DNA of 64,000 bases, from the NCBI GenBank assembly GCA_963774445.1, contig CAVZFC010000031.1, positions 124,001 through 188,000 on the forward strand, given 5' to 3'. The notes under the pieces were generated by a model. It did no database searches and was not told where the DNA came from. It saw only the letters and a list, made by a program, of their open reading frames with translations. The position numbers and the translations under genes were made by a program. This DNA is from CAVUQH01 sp963774445. GTDB lineage: Bacteria; Myxococcota_A; Polyangia; Haliangiales; Haliangiaceae. Position 1 is the first letter of the stretch. Every line of letters begins with the position of its first letter. Shown one piece after another: positions 30,149-45,300 of the stretch.

Positions 30149-31884
30149 GCGGGGGCCAGCGCTGGATCACGGCGGCGATCCTCCTGCTCGTCGGCACGGC
30201 GGCGCCGCTGCTCGCCCAGCGCGATCACGGCATCGTCCGCGACGAAGTGGTCTACATGAACGCCGGCAGTCGCTACGCCGAGTGGTGGGGGCAGCTGTTG
30301 TCGGGCAAGGGCGCGGCCAGCGCCGATCAGATCACGGCGCACTTCGGCGGGCCGCAGGTCACCGACAACAACAGCGAGCATCCGCCGCTGATGAAGACGC
30401 TGTTCGGCATCTCCGAGAAGATCTTCGTGGGTCTCGGGGGCAGCAAGAAGCACGACACCACGGCCTACCGGATCCCGACCGCGATCTTCTTCGGCCTGCT
30501 CCTGGTCATGGTCTTCCTCTTCGGCGCCTCGGTGTGGGGCTGGTCCGAGGGGGTGATCGCGGCGCTGCTGCTGTTGCTCATGCCGCGGCTCCTATTCCAC
30601 GCCGGGCTGGCGACGTTCGACGCGCCGATGGTCACGGTCTGGACCGCCGCGCTGTTCGCCTATTACCAGTCGCTGCGCCGGCCGTGGCTGTGGGGCGTGC
30701 TCTTTGGCGTCGCCTTCGGCCTGGCGCTGGCGACCAAGCACAACGCGGTCATCTTGCCGGCCGCGATCCTGGTCCACTGGGGCTGGGTGCTGGCGCGGCA
30801 GTGCCGCACGCTTCGCGCCGCCGACCATGAGATCGGCCTCGGCCGGGCGCTGTGGCGCGCGCTGCTGACGCGCGGTCCGCTGACGCTGCCGGCGATCCTG
30901 ATCATCGGTCCGCTGGTGCTGATCGCGATCTGGCCGTGGCTGTGGTTCGACACCGCGCACCACGTCGAGCGCTGGATCGGCTTCCACCTGCACCACGTCA
31001 ACTACAACTTCGAGTACCTGGGCAAAAACTGGAACCACCCGCCGTTCCCCTGGCACGTCGCCATCGTCACCACGCTGTTCACCGTGCCCACGGTGACGCT
31101 GGTGGCCGGCACCATCGGCGCGGCGCTCCTGGTCGCCCGGGCGCGCGCGGGCAAGGCGGCCCGGCCGGAGCAGGCGCCGGGGCTGCTCCTGTTTTTGTCC
31201 GCGGGGGTGGCGATGGGGCCGTTCCTCTTGCGCACCACGCCGATCTTCGGCGCCGAAAAACACTGGGCACCGGCGATGCCGACGATCACGCTGTACGCCG
31301 GCGTCGGCCTGGTCTTCGCCGCCCGCCTGGCGGCCGACCGGCTGGCGCGGGTCGGGCTGGTCTCTCGCGTCGACCGGGCGCGCGCCATCGCGGTGGCCGC
31401 CGTCGCGGCGCTGGTGATCACCGCGTCGGCGGTCGAGACCATCGACGCCCAGCCGTACGCGCTGACCCACTACGCCGCGCTCGCCGGCGGTGCGCCGGGC
31501 GGCGCCGACCTGGGGATGAATCGGCAGTTCTGGGGCTATTCGGCCCGCGGCGTCCTGCCGTTCCTCGACGACGTGGCCGCGCAAAGCGACCGCCCGCTGC
31601 CGGTCTACAGCCACGACGCGTCGATGGCCTGGGGGTTGTGGATGCGCGATGGGCTACTCGACCGCAAGCTCCCCGACGCCGGTCACGAAGAGGCCGGCGT
31701 GCACCGCTCCAAGCTCGCGATCGTCATCCACGAGCTGCACTTCAACCGCCACGACTACATGATCTGGCGCGACTACGGCACGGTGCAGCCGGTGTTCGTC
31801 CTGACCACCGACGGCGTGCCGATCGTGAGCGTCTACGCCCGGCCGGGCGTCATTGCTTCCACAGCCAAACGTCGTCCACGTTGA
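30145..31884 (+). CDS. ArnT/PMT-like glycosyltransferase (GT39-type)
   Basis: At 579 residues with about eleven membrane segments, this fits a dolichyl/polyprenyl-phosphate-sugar transferase. The first loop has the acidic motif GIVRDEVVYMNAG, followed by NNSEHPPLMKTLF, which matches the conserved HPP motif of the PMT_2 group, and later GLALATKHNAVILP and PFLLRTTPIFGAEKHW. A C-terminal periplasmic domain follows the last helix. GTG 30145 overlaps the upstream stop. The 3' end overlaps the convergent gene at 31850 by 35 bp. The donor sugar and acceptor (lipid A, protein or polysaccharide) are unknown. Confidence 0.8.
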   Translation: MSGGQRWITAAILLLVGTAAPLLAQRDHGIVRDEVVYMNAGSRYAEWWGQLLSGKGAASADQITAHFGGPQVTDNNSEHPPLMKTLFGISEKIFVGLGGSKKHDTTAYRIPTAIFFGLLLVMVFLFGASVWGWSEGVIAALLLLLMPRLLFHAGLATFDAPMVTVWTAALFAYYQSLRRPWLWGVLFGVAFGLALATKHNAVILPAAILVHWGWVLARQCRTLRAADHEIGLGRALWRALLTRGPLTLPAILIIGPLVLIAIWPWLWFDTAHHVERWIGFHLHHVNYNFEYLGKNWNHPPFPWHVAIVTTLFTVPTVTLVAGTIGAALLVARARAGKAARPEQAPGLLLFLSAGVAMGPFLLRTTPIFGAEKHWAPAMPTITLYAGVGLVFAARLAADRLARVGLVSRVDRARAIAVAAVAALVITASAVETIDAQPYALTHYAALAGGAPGGADLGMNRQFWGYSARGVLPFLDDVAAQSDRPLPVYSHDASMAWGLWMRDGLLDRKLPDAGHEEAGVHRSKLAIVIHELHFNRHDYMIWRDYGTVQPVFVLTTDGVPIVSVYARPGVIASTAKRRPR

Positions 31885-33979
31885 GGTGACCCCAGCCGCC
31901 GGTCGCCTCATCGACGAGCACGAAGCGGGCGGTCTGGCCCTCGTACTCGGGGACGATCCACTGCACGTCTTCCAGGCGCTCGCTCGGTTGGCCCGGCTTG
32001 CTCGCCCACCGGACCGGCTTGCCGTCGATCCACAGCTCGGCGCGCAGCCATGGCGTGCGCTCGTCGTCGGGGTCGCGGGCCTTGTCGGCCACGTCGGCCG
32101 GCTCGACGCCGCCGCCCAGTCGGAAGGTGATGCGAGCGCCCTGAACGACGAACGCGGGCGAGGTGAGGATGCCGGTGGCGGCGTCGCCACGGTGCATGCT
32201 GGTGGCGAACCAGCGCCCGCCGTAATGCCGCACCCGGCCCTGGCGCACGCTGCGCAGCGGGCCGCGCTCGGGCCGCCTGCCCCAGGCGGTGCCGGTCGGC
32301 TCCCAGCCGCCGGCGAAATTGCCCGACTCGAAGTCGAACAGCACCTGCGCGCCGTCGGGCGGCGGCTTTTCCACGGCCGGCACCCAGATCTCGGTCGGCG
32401 ACAGGTCGCGGGCGCCGCTGAACAGGCGCGGCCGTTCGCTTCTGGGGATGGTGTCGTCGAGCCGGTAGTAGCGCTCGAAGCCGTCGAAGTAGCGCTTGTC
32501 GCGGTTGTCCCAGAAGACCGCGGCGAAGTAGGAGCGCGCGAACGCGTCGGGGATGCCGGCGACCTCCCAGTTGCGCCGCCCGGCCGGGTCGGCGAAGAAA
32601 CACTCGTGCGCGACCTTGGGCGGCGGCTTGTAGCGCATGTCGAGCACGCCCATCCGATGGGTGTAGACCCGCTTGCCGGCCAGGTGCGCGTACCAGGGAT
32701 GGAACGGGATGAACACTTCGCCGTCGACCGAGCGGATCTGGTCGATCAGCGCGGCGCCGGCGGCGCGGTCGCGGGCGGTCGGGACGAATCGCCCCGGCGA
32801 CCAGCGCTGGAGCAGCGCCAGGTCGACCACCAGTGCCGCGAGCACGACCATCGCCCCGGCGTGGGCCAGCTCGCGCGCGCGCGGCCGGTCGCCGAGGAGC
32901 TCGGTCAGCGTGCCCAGGATCGCCGGCAGCGCGGCGCCGGCGGCGACGGCGCCCGTGAACATCGCCGGGATGTAGGCATTGCGGTGTGACCACTGGGTGG
33001 CGATGCCGACCGCGCCGACGACCAGGGCCACCAGGAAGACCCAGGTCCAGACCAGCAGCGGCTCGGCCGAGCGGGGCAGACGGCGCTTGATGATCGCGGT
33101 CGCGGCGACCAGCGCCAGGCCCAGCGCGATCGTGCCGGTCATCAGCGGGAACTTGCCCAGCATCTCGCTGAAGCCGTGCCAGAAGCGGTCCGAGTTGCAG
33201 TCGTGGGTCTGGTGGACTTCGAAGGCGTAGGTCCAGAACCAGCCGCCGGTCATTCGCTGGAGCAGCGCGGTGCCGCCCAGACCGATCGCGCCGGCCGCAC
33301 CGACGTAGGCCGGCACGCGGCGCCAGTTCTTGACCAGCACGATGGCGCCGCCGGCGGCGACGAAGAAGATGCCGGTCTGCTTGCAGAAGAACGACAGCGC
33401 CAGCAGGGCCGCGGCCATGGCCACGCGGGTGTGACCGCGCCAGCCACTGCCGCTGCGCGCCCAGGCGCTGGCCGCCGCCACGCCGCCGGCCGCCATCAGC
33501 AGAAACAGCGTGTCGCCGCGGGCGATGTCGTACCAGCCGTCGACCCACGGATAGGTCGCGCAGAAGAAGCCGGTGGCGATGATGCCTCCGGCGATCGCGG
33601 CCTTGCGATCGCGCCGGTCGACCCGGGGCACCACCGCGCCGAAGCAGAGGCCGACCAGGCCCAGGATCGACAGGAACGAGATGCCGCGCGCGACCTGGTA
33701 CGAGATGCCGACGAACGGCTCCAGCAGCGCCAGGAGGCCGGGGTAGAGCGGGGTGTACAGGAACGGAATGAAGTCGAGCGACGGCGGCACGTAGATGCCC
33801 GAGCCGCTGGCGATGCGCGCGGCGTGGACGAGGATGCCGCCCTCCATCCACTCGAGGTCGTACGGGTAGGGCAGGCGCCGCACCACCGCCGACAGCAGCA
33901 GCACCAGCTGGATCAGGGCGGGCGCCGCGAGCAGCATCCACCCCAGCCACCAGCGGCGCGATGCGCGGTTGGCCTTCAC
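31850..33979 (-). CDS. Polytopic GT-C-type protein with C-terminal beta domain
   Basis: The protein has 709 residues. About twelve helices fill residues 10-380, with the acidic first-loop motif PYPYDLEWMEGGILVHAARI. A soluble region follows, including FHPWYAHLAGKRVYTHRMG, typical of periplasmic domains of this family, and a last domain of about 170 residues (VLFDFESGNFAGGW, ILTSPAFVVQGARITFRLGG, GHLNVDDVWLW) that looks like a jelly-roll carbohydrate-binding fold. GTG 33979 overlaps the stop of the sulfatase-like gene (GTGA), so the two are coupled. A fused lectin-like domain would let it hold the glycan acceptor; this is inference. Confidence 0.72.
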   Translation of the reverse strand: MKANRASRRWWLGWMLLAAPALIQLVLLLSAVVRRLPYPYDLEWMEGGILVHAARIASGSGIYVPPSLDFIPFLYTPLYPGLLALLEPFVGISYQVARGISFLSILGLVGLCFGAVVPRVDRRDRKAAIAGGIIATGFFCATYPWVDGWYDIARGDTLFLLMAAGGVAAASAWARSGSGWRGHTRVAMAAALLALSFFCKQTGIFFVAAGGAIVLVKNWRRVPAYVGAAGAIGLGGTALLQRMTGGWFWTYAFEVHQTHDCNSDRFWHGFSEMLGKFPLMTGTIALGLALVAATAIIKRRLPRSAEPLLVWTWVFLVALVVGAVGIATQWSHRNAYIPAMFTGAVAAGAALPAILGTLTELLGDRPRARELAHAGAMVVLAALVVDLALLQRWSPGRFVPTARDRAAGAALIDQIRSVDGEVFIPFHPWYAHLAGKRVYTHRMGVLDMRYKPPPKVAHECFFADPAGRRNWEVAGIPDAFARSYFAAVFWDNRDKRYFDGFERYYRLDDTIPRSERPRLFSGARDLSPTEIWVPAVEKPPPDGAQVLFDFESGNFAGGWEPTGTAWGRRPERGPLRSVRQGRVRHYGGRWFATSMHRGDAATGILTSPAFVVQGARITFRLGGGVEPADVADKARDPDDERTPWLRAELWIDGKPVRWASKPGQPSERLEDVQWIVPEYEGQTARFVLVDEATGGWGHLNVDDVWLWKQ

Positions 33980-36654
33980 CTGCGGATCTCGACCGAGCCG
34001 ACCAGCACGCGATCGTCAACCACGCGCGCCGAGGGGGCGCGCGCCGGGCGCCGGTCGGCCCCGCGGAACAGGCCCATCCACAGCCGGTAGGTGCCCGGCG
34101 GAATGTTGGCCGGCACGTGGACCTGGTGGGTGTCGCGGATGTACTGACCCGCTTTCCACCAGGCAAACGGCCGGGCCGGCTCGTGGTCGCCCATGAAGCG
34201 GTGCCCGCCCTGCTCGAAATGGGCGAACACCTTCCAGTCGCCGTGCAGGCGGCCGCGGGCCTGGAAGGTGAGGGTCATGGGAAAGCTGTCGCCCGGGTGC
34301 ACCGGCTGTCTGGGCAGGTCGGCCGACAGCAGGCGCACCTCGTCGCCGAAGTCAACGTCGAGAGGGGTGGCGATCGTCGGCGGCCCGGGCAGGAGCGCTT
34401 CGGTGGCGCCCGCCGGGATCTGCGAGCTGTCGTACCAGGCCTCCAGCGCGTGGCGGGTGTCGGCGCAGGCGTCGGTCGCCGACACGTCGCGGGTCTCCTG
34501 CGGGTCGCGGTCGATCCGGTAGACCTCCCAGCTGGTCTGCGGGCTGACGTTGAAGATGACGTGGCAGCGCTGGCTGACCGCCGCGCGCATCTCGTTGTTG
34601 TTCTCGTACGACAGCTGCTGGAAGATCACCCGGTCGCGGTCGCCGGGCGCGGCGCCGTCGAGCAGGTCGACCAGCGACCGCCCCATCATGTCGGTGGTCG
34701 GCTTTGCGCCGGCCAGGTTGGCCAGGGTCGGCAGGATGTCGGTGTGGCCGACCGGGGCGGTGATGGTCCGCGGCGCCAGCCCGGGCACGCGGATGATCAA
34801 CGGCACCTTGGTCTGCGCCCGGTAGAGGTGATAGCCGTGCAGATCGATGCCGTGCTCGCCGAAGCCCTCGCCGTGGTCGCCGGTGACCACGACGACGGTC
34901 TTGCCCCACACGCCGCGGGCGCGCAGGCCGTCGAACAGCCGTCCGATCTGCTGGTCGGTGAAGGCGATCTCGCTGTCGTAGAGATCCATCGGCTCGTCGC
35001 CGAAGTCGAAACCCGGGTGCTTCTCATAGTCGTAATGCGGATCGTAGTAATGGATCCACAGGAAGAAGCGCTGCTGGGCGCCGACGCTGTCGACCATCTG
35101 CAGCGCGGTGTCGGTCTGCTGGCGCGAGCTCGAACCGTGGGTCTCGGCCGGCCCCTTGCCCGGGATGCCCTTGTGCAGCCGCTGGTTGCGGTTGTCGTAG
35201 TGGTCGAAGCCCTGGTCGAGGTGGCGCTCGGGCGAGAAGTACCAGTAGTTGAGGACGCCCTCGGTGGCGAAGCCGCGGCGCTTCAGGATCTCGGCGATGG
35301 TGGTGTTGTCCATCGACAGCCCGGGCCAGCCGCGGATCGAGTAGTCGTAGCGGACGTCCAGCGGCAGGCGCCCGGTCAGGATCGCCGGCATCGAGTAGCG
35401 GGTCGACGGCGCGTGCGCCCAGGCGTTGAGGAACAGCGCCCCCTGGTGGGCGAGGGCGTCCAGGTTGCGCGACGTCGGCCGGTGGTAGCCGTAGGCGCCC
35501 AGGTGATCGGCGCGCAGGGTGTCGATGGTGATCAGCACGACGTCGAAGTCGGCCGGCACTGACGGCGGAACCGGGGCGAAGCCGACATCGTCGCTGGCGG
35601 GGTGAAGGGTGGCGTCGCCGCCGATGCAGTTCTGGTCGATGCCGTCGTCGGGAATCTCGACGGCGCCGGGGTGGACGTCAGGGTTGCCGTCGTCGCAATC
35701 GCCGCCGCCGAGGATCCGGCTGAAGCCGTCGTGGTCGAAGTCGCCGAGCTTCTGGAAAGCGCGCGTGAACGGGCCGCCGAGTCCGCTGTAGCGGGTGGCC
35801 GCCTTGCGCGGACCGTCGGCGTTGCCGGTAGCCAGAAGGATCACCGCGAGCAGGACGGGCAGGGCGACCACGGCGCTGCAGCGGGCGGCCAGTCTGCGGC
35901 GTTCGAGCGCACGCGCCACGCGGCGACCGATGCCGGCGGCGCCGACCGCCATCGCTGCTGCCAGGAGCAGCACCCACGCCGGGCGCAGGTGGAGCAGGCG
36001 CAGCGTCTCCCACGTGCGCGCCGCAGCCAGCGCGCCGCCGGTCGCCAGCAGCGTCACGGCCGCGACCGCCGGCGCCAGCGGCGCCGACAGCAGGCGGCCC
36101 AGGCGCGGGTTCTTGGCCGCCGCGCGCAGGCCCAGCTCGATCGGCCGGGCCAGGAGCAGCGTGGCCGCGGCCGCGGCGAGTACCGCGATCAGCGACAGCC
36201 CCATCGCCGAGGCGATGATCAGCCCGACGTGCTTGCGCTCGGCCAGCGAGTGCAGGGCGTAGAGATAGCCGAGGGTCAGCGCCGCGCCCAGCGCGGGCAC
36301 ACCGGCCAGAGCCAGCGACAGGCCGATCAGCGCCTCGCGGGGATCGCGCGCGCGCGTCTCCCGGTGGGCGGCCATCGCCGCCTGGCCGAGATCTCCCAGC
36401 CGAGTGCCGCGCCAGAACCCGGCGCCGACGGCCGCCGCGGCGACGCCGAGCAGCGAGCCGGCCAGCCCGTAGGTGGCGGCGATGTAGACGAGGAAGCGCA
36501 GCTTGGTGCCCAGCGTGGGCACGAACTGACTCGCCTCGCGCACGCTCCACAGCGCGTCCACCAGCCCGGCGGCGGCCCCGGCGATGGCGCCGGCGACGAG
36601 CCCCGCGACCAGGACCTGGCCGAACGGCGTCTGGGGGCGGGCAGCGGGCGACAT
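33976..36654 (-). CDS. Sulfatase-like membrane hydrolase/transferase
   Basis: From ATG 36654 (MSPAARPQTPFG) the protein has 892 residues. The first 270 carry several membrane helices; the rest is an alkaline-phosphatase-superfamily sulfatase domain: DFDVVLITIDTLRADHLGAY with two metal-binding Asp, VVVTGDHGEGFGEHGIDLHG and HTDILPTLANLAG. Where sulfatases have Cys/Ser-x-Pro-x-Arg, this protein has HAPSTRYSMPAILTG, without the formylglycine cysteine, so it may use Ser/Thr, as phosphoethanolamine transferases do. A Ca-binding-like DFDHDGFSRILGGGDCDDGN (EF-hand-like, DxDxDG) lies before the catalytic domain. It is translationally coupled to the downstream GT-C gene and probably modifies an envelope lipid or glycan. 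Confidence 0.78.
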   Translation of the reverse strand: MSPAARPQTPFGQVLVAGLVAGAIAGAAAGLVDALWSVREASQFVPTLGTKLRFLVYIAATYGLAGSLLGVAAAAVGAGFWRGTRLGDLGQAAMAAHRETRARDPREALIGLSLALAGVPALGAALTLGYLYALHSLAERKHVGLIIASAMGLSLIAVLAAAAATLLLARPIELGLRAAAKNPRLGRLLSAPLAPAVAAVTLLATGGALAAARTWETLRLLHLRPAWVLLLAAAMAVGAAGIGRRVARALERRRLAARCSAVVALPVLLAVILLATGNADGPRKAATRYSGLGGPFTRAFQKLGDFDHDGFSRILGGGDCDDGNPDVHPGAVEIPDDGIDQNCIGGDATLHPASDDVGFAPVPPSVPADFDVVLITIDTLRADHLGAYGYHRPTSRNLDALAHQGALFLNAWAHAPSTRYSMPAILTGRLPLDVRYDYSIRGWPGLSMDNTTIAEILKRRGFATEGVLNYWYFSPERHLDQGFDHYDNRNQRLHKGIPGKGPAETHGSSSRQQTDTALQMVDSVGAQQRFFLWIHYYDPHYDYEKHPGFDFGDEPMDLYDSEIAFTDQQIGRLFDGLRARGVWGKTVVVVTGDHGEGFGEHGIDLHGYHLYRAQTKVPLIIRVPGLAPRTITAPVGHTDILPTLANLAGAKPTTDMMGRSLVDLLDGAAPGDRDRVIFQQLSYENNNEMRAAVSQRCHVIFNVSPQTSWEVYRIDRDPQETRDVSATDACADTRHALEAWYDSSQIPAGATEALLPGPPTIATPLDVDFGDEVRLLSADLPRQPVHPGDSFPMTLTFQARGRLHGDWKVFAHFEQGGHRFMGDHEPARPFAWWKAGQYIRDTHQVHVPANIPPGTYRLWMGLFRGADRRPARAPSARVVDDRVLVGSVEIRR

Positions 36655-36807
36655 TCCTCCGAAGGCTACCTCGCCCGGGGCCGAAGAGAAAACCCGCCGG
36701 TACCTGCAAATGCCCGGACTTTCACGTGTAACCTCCAAATTCGACCGCGAGGTGGCGCGCGCCGGCGACTTCCTCCGGGTGCTCGGTCAGGTAGTAGACT
36801 CCGCCCC
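36655..36807. promoter_or_regulatory. Divergent intergenic region with promoters for both sides
   Basis: These 153 bp separate the sulfatase-like gene (leftwards) from the GT-C gene at 36808 (rightwards). A less GC-rich stretch at 36700-36745 (TGCAAATGCCCGGACTTTCA, then TGTAACCTCCAAATT) is the natural place for promoters. No clear consensus box could be picked. Confidence 0.35.
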
Positions 36808-40649
<3,842 letters not shown>

Positions 40650-41897
40650 CGGTGCGCGGACCGACGCCGGCGTCGAGCACCGCCTGGTACTCGCGCTTCT
40701 GCCGGGCGATCAGCCTGGCGCGCTCGGCCTCGTCGAAGCCGTCCTTGCCCAGGTTGACGAACATGCGGTCGCCGACGCGGATGAAGTGGGTCTTCTCGGC
40801 GCCGGGGATCTTGTGGGCGAAGTCGACGAACTCGTCGAGGGCGTACTTGGCGAACGGACCGGCCAGGAGCTGCGGCTCGGCGTGGCGCGGGTCGATCGCT
40901 TTGCCGTCGAGGATCCACGGCGCCATGTTGTTGGCGTACAGCGGGATGATCTCGACCCGGGCGAGCTTGCCGTCGTGGAAGGTCACCCGGCCGATGGTCG
41001 AGTACATGCGCGCCCCCTTCTCCAGGTGGCGGCGGGTCTTGGACCCGAACGAGAAGTTGCCCTGGCTGTAGAAGATGACGCCGCCGTGGTAGCGCTCGAC
41101 GCCCTGGACCACGTGGGGGTGGTGGGCGACGACCATGGTCGCGCCGGCGTCGATCATCTCGTGGTAGCGCTTGACCGCCGAGCTCCACGGCACGTGCTCG
41201 TACTCCGGGCCGTAGTGCGACGACACGATGACGATGTCCGAGCTCTTGGCCGCCGCGGTCACCCGCGCCGGAAGATCCGGATCGTGAAAGCCGGCCACCC
41301 GGCCGCGGCCGCTGGTGTTGGCCACGGCGATCAGCGCGACCACGACGTGCTTGCCCGGCACGGTGAAGTGCGCGGGCACCGCGGCGTCGTGCCTGTCGGT
41401 GCCGATGCCGGCCCACCACAGCGGGGCCTGATCGCTGTCGATCTTCTTCAGGTTCTCGATCGTGTCGTCCAGGCCGACGCTGCCGACGTCGATCGAGTGG
41501 TTGTTGGCCAGCGAGAACAGATCGATCCCGGCGTTGATGAAGTACGGGATCTGGCGCGGCTTGCAGCGAATCGGAAAGCGCTTCTTCGCCGTCGCTTCGC
41601 TGTCGGTGATCGGGCACTCGATGTTGGCGAAGTTCAGGTCGGCGGAATCGAAGATCCGCTGCACCTGCCGGAAGAGCAGGCTCTTCTGCTGGTCGATGTA
41701 CCGCCATCCGCCCCAGCCCGAGGGGTAGGAGACGTCGCCCATGAAGTTGATCACGACCGTGTCGGGATCGGTGGGGGCGGTCTTGTGCCGGGCGACCGCG
41801 GTGCTCGTTGCCGTGGCGTTGGCGCCGGGGTTGGCGCCGGCGTCGGCGCGGGCAGCGGGTGTGGCGGCGAGCAGCGCGGCGAGGGCCGCGCCGACGG

Positions 41898-42308
41898 CTA
41901 CTTCGACTTTCCGGTTGCGCTCCAGGATTGCGTGCACAGTGGTCTCTTACCGCGATAGAACTCGACGATAAAGACCATTTGCAGACTCCCCTTGCTCACG
42001 CGGCCGGAGCTCGAGAACTTGCCCTGCACGCCCGGGCGGTCGGTGGCCCCGCGCGATTCGGCCTTGAACTTCCCGCTGGCAGTGCGCGTTCCCTTCATCA
42101 CCGGGACGCCCGGGACGGCGACGGTGAGGCTGTCTTTGGCGCCGCTCTTGACCTCCACCGCACCGCGAGACAGCGACAGGCCGTCCTTTGTGCAGTCGTT
42201 GGCCACCTGCAGATAGGTGACCTGGTAGGTCGAAGCCTCGTCAGCCCGCGCGCTGCGCGAGAGCAGCGCGAGCGCGGCGGCGAGGACGGCAGCCGTGAGG
42301 AAGCGCAT
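41898..42308 (-). CDS. Small exported protein of unknown function
   Basis: The ATG at 42308 is preferred because it starts a signal peptide (MRFLTAAVLAAALALLSRSA, cleavage near ARA). The mature part is about 115 residues of beta-type sequence (YQVTYLQVANDCTKDGLSLS, GSLQMVFIVEFYRGKRPLC) with two cysteines that could form a disulfide. The CapA-type gene begins 40 bp before its stop, so both are read from one message. Confidence 0.6.
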   Translation of the reverse strand: MRFLTAAVLAAALALLSRSARADEASTYQVTYLQVANDCTKDGLSLSRGAVEVKSGAKDSLTVAVPGVPVMKGTRTASGKFKAESRGATDRPGVQGKFSSSGRVSKGSLQMVFIVEFYRGKRPLCTQSWSATGKSK

Positions 42309-42380
42309 CATTCGTAGTATTGGACAACCGGCCGCCCGGATCATTCACTGATTCGCCGCGGCAGGCGCAAGGGTCGGGAA

Positions 42381-45300
42381 TTACTTGGATTTGGCGTTGG
42401 TGGCGATCCCGGCCGGGCCGCCCTTGCGGTACAGGTAGAGGGTCTCGGCGCTGCGGACGTCGTCGTTCTCGCGCACCACCACGGTGATCCGGTTGGAGCC
42501 GGGCCACAGCGGGATGTCGGAGGTGAACGACATCTTGTCGCTGCTCTTGGCCCCGCGGTTGGACTTGTAGAAGACCTTCTTGTTGTCCACCTTGGCGTCG
42601 GCGTTGGAGACGAAGACGTAGACGTCTTCGACGTGGGTGTCATCGCTGGCGACGCCGCTGAGGGTGTAGTGGTCGTCGGCGGTCTCCAGGCTGGGTACCT
42701 TCAGCGCCAGCGTCGGCGGGGTGACCTGCCAGTTCGGCTTGGTCACCGGGTTCGCCGACGAGCTGGAGCGCGCGACCTTGCTGCTGGCCAGGAACCCGGG
42801 GCGGTGATCCCCGAGATCGACCCGGTACCAGTTGCCCTCCTTGCCGGTGACCTTGAAGACCGATCCGCGCTTGGCCCAGCCGACGACGTTGGACGAGCTC
42901 GAGGCGCCCTCGCGCACCGCGGCTCCGCTTTTGCGCACCGCCACCGATCCGCCGGCGCGGGCCGGTCCGGCCGAGGGGTCGTGCACCGGGTACTCGAGCT
43001 TCTCGGTGACTGCCTCGTGGAGCACGGTGTCGTACACGGTCATCTCGAGGACCGCCTGGTCGGCCTTTAGATCGGACGTGACGTTCCAGACGAAGTCGAC
43101 CGTGGCGGTCTTGCCCGGATCCAGCTTGCCCAGCTCGAAGCGGCCCTTCTTGACCAGCACGCCATCGCCCGACGTGTTGCGAAGGAGCGCCGTGGTCTCA
43201 CCCGAGGTGCCCTTGCCGATGTTCTTGATGTTCACCCGCAGGTGGTGGGTCTCGCCCTTCTGCACCAGGCCGTCGCCGTTGCCCTCGTCGATCAGCTGGT
43301 AGCTGTAGGCAAAGACCGGCCGGGTGGCGGCCTCGACGCGCAGCTTGATCGGCTGTGCCTCGACGGTCTGGCCGCTGGCGTCGCGAATGTGGAACGACAG
43401 GAGATCCAGCCGGTCCGGGGCGTCCTCGGGCACCTTGACGTAACTGGTCCAGCTGCGCGTCTGGCCTGGATCGACCTTGCCGAACGCCAGCTCGGTCTCA
43501 TCGAACACCCGGTCGTCGGCCTTGACCTGAGCGAACGCCTGGTAGGCCGGCGCGGTGCCGGTGTTGGTCACCGTACCGATGACCTTGACCGTGTCGCCCG
43601 AGTGGATCGGGCCGCTGGGGTCGAGCTTGATCTCGGCCTTCAGCGCGGCGGCGCCGGAGCCCTGCTGGGCGACCTGCGGCGCGCTCCAGTCGACGCCCAG
43701 CTTGCTCAGCGCGGCGGCCAGCTTGGCCTGCTGCTCGGTGCGGCTCTTCTGCACGATCTGCCGCGCGCCCTTGATCATCCCCTTGCGCGTCGAGCTGGTC
43801 GCCGAGGCGACCAACTTGCGGGCCAGGCCGATCTCGAAGTCCATGACGAACTGGTCGTCCAGCTCGCCATCCGGATCCCCGGCGCCCTCGTCCTCGCCGT
43901 CCGGCAGCGCCGTGGCGTCGTCGGGCGCCGCGCTGGGGTCCTTGGGCGGCTCGTACAGGAACGGCAGCTCGTAGGCCGGCTTGTCGGCGCGGCGGGCGTA
44001 GCGGCTGGTGAGGTGGGATTCGAGGTCGCGCTCGTGAAAGCCGTGCGACGAGCGCAGCAGGCGCACGCCGTCACCCGGCTTCTGGTTGGTGTCGCTCACG
44101 TACATCCGCTGCAGATCGATGTCCGGGGCGATGCCGACCGACTGGATCGACCGGTCTCCCGGGGTCAGGTATTGCGCGATCGTCAGCTTGAGCTTGGAGC
44201 CGTCGTTGTTGTCATAGAGGATCTGCACCGAGCCTTTGCCGAACGTGGTCGACCCGACGATCAGCGCACGGTCGAGGTTCTTCAGCGCGCCGGCGACGAT
44301 CTCGGAGGCCGACGCCGAGCTGCCGTTGACCAGGACGACCAGCGGCGACTTGCTGTCGGTGCCCTTGCGCTTGGCCCGGCGCGGGTCGCGCTCGCGCCCG
44401 CCCACCGTGGTGACGATGGTGCCGGAATCGACGAACTGGTCGGCAATCTGGATCGCCTGCTCGAGCAGGCCGCCCGGATTGCCGCGGAGGTCGAGGATGA
44501 ACCCCTTGGCCCCCTTCTTCTTGAGCGCGGCCACGGCGTCCTTGACCTCGCGGGCGCTGCGCCCGGAGAACTGCTTGAGCCGGATGTAGCCGACACCGCC
44601 GTCGAGCAACTGGCTGTCGACCGACTCGACGCGGATGATGTCGCGGGTGATCTCGTAGCGGACCGCGTTGGCCTGGCCCTTGTGCTTGATCCACAGGACG
44701 ATCGGCGTGCCGGGATCGCCGCGCATGCGACTGACCGCCTCGTTGAGGGTCAGGTTCTCGGTGATCTCGTCGTTGATCTTGTAGATGTAGTCGCCGGCCT
44801 TGAGCCCGGCGGTCCACGCCGGGGTGTCCTTCATCGGGCGGACGATGGTCAGCTTGCGGTCGCGCATGCGGATGACGATGCCCAGGCCGCCGAACTTGCC
44901 GCTGGTCAACACGTCCATCTCGCGCGCGGTCTCGGGATCGAGCAGCACCGAGTGCGGATCCAGGGTGCGGAGCATGCCGTTGACCGCCGAGTATTCGACC
45001 TCGGCCAGATCGGCCCCGGGGTTCATGTTGGCCTCGATGAAGCGGAAGACCCGCTTCAGCTTGCCGGCCAGGCGCCAGGGCGAGTCAACCTCGCTGGTGG
45101 AGAAGGTCTGGCGCTTGTCGTTGACCTGCACCACCACCTCGTCGCGGTCGCGGTACGGCTCGACCAGGACCTCGGGGATGTCGAACTGCACCGAGTCGAG
45201 CGCGGCGTAGAGCATCTCCTTGGGGCTGATGCGGCTGGGATCGACGTAGGCGTCGCGGATGCGCACCAGGGTGACGTTGAACACCTTGAGCCCGGTGAGG

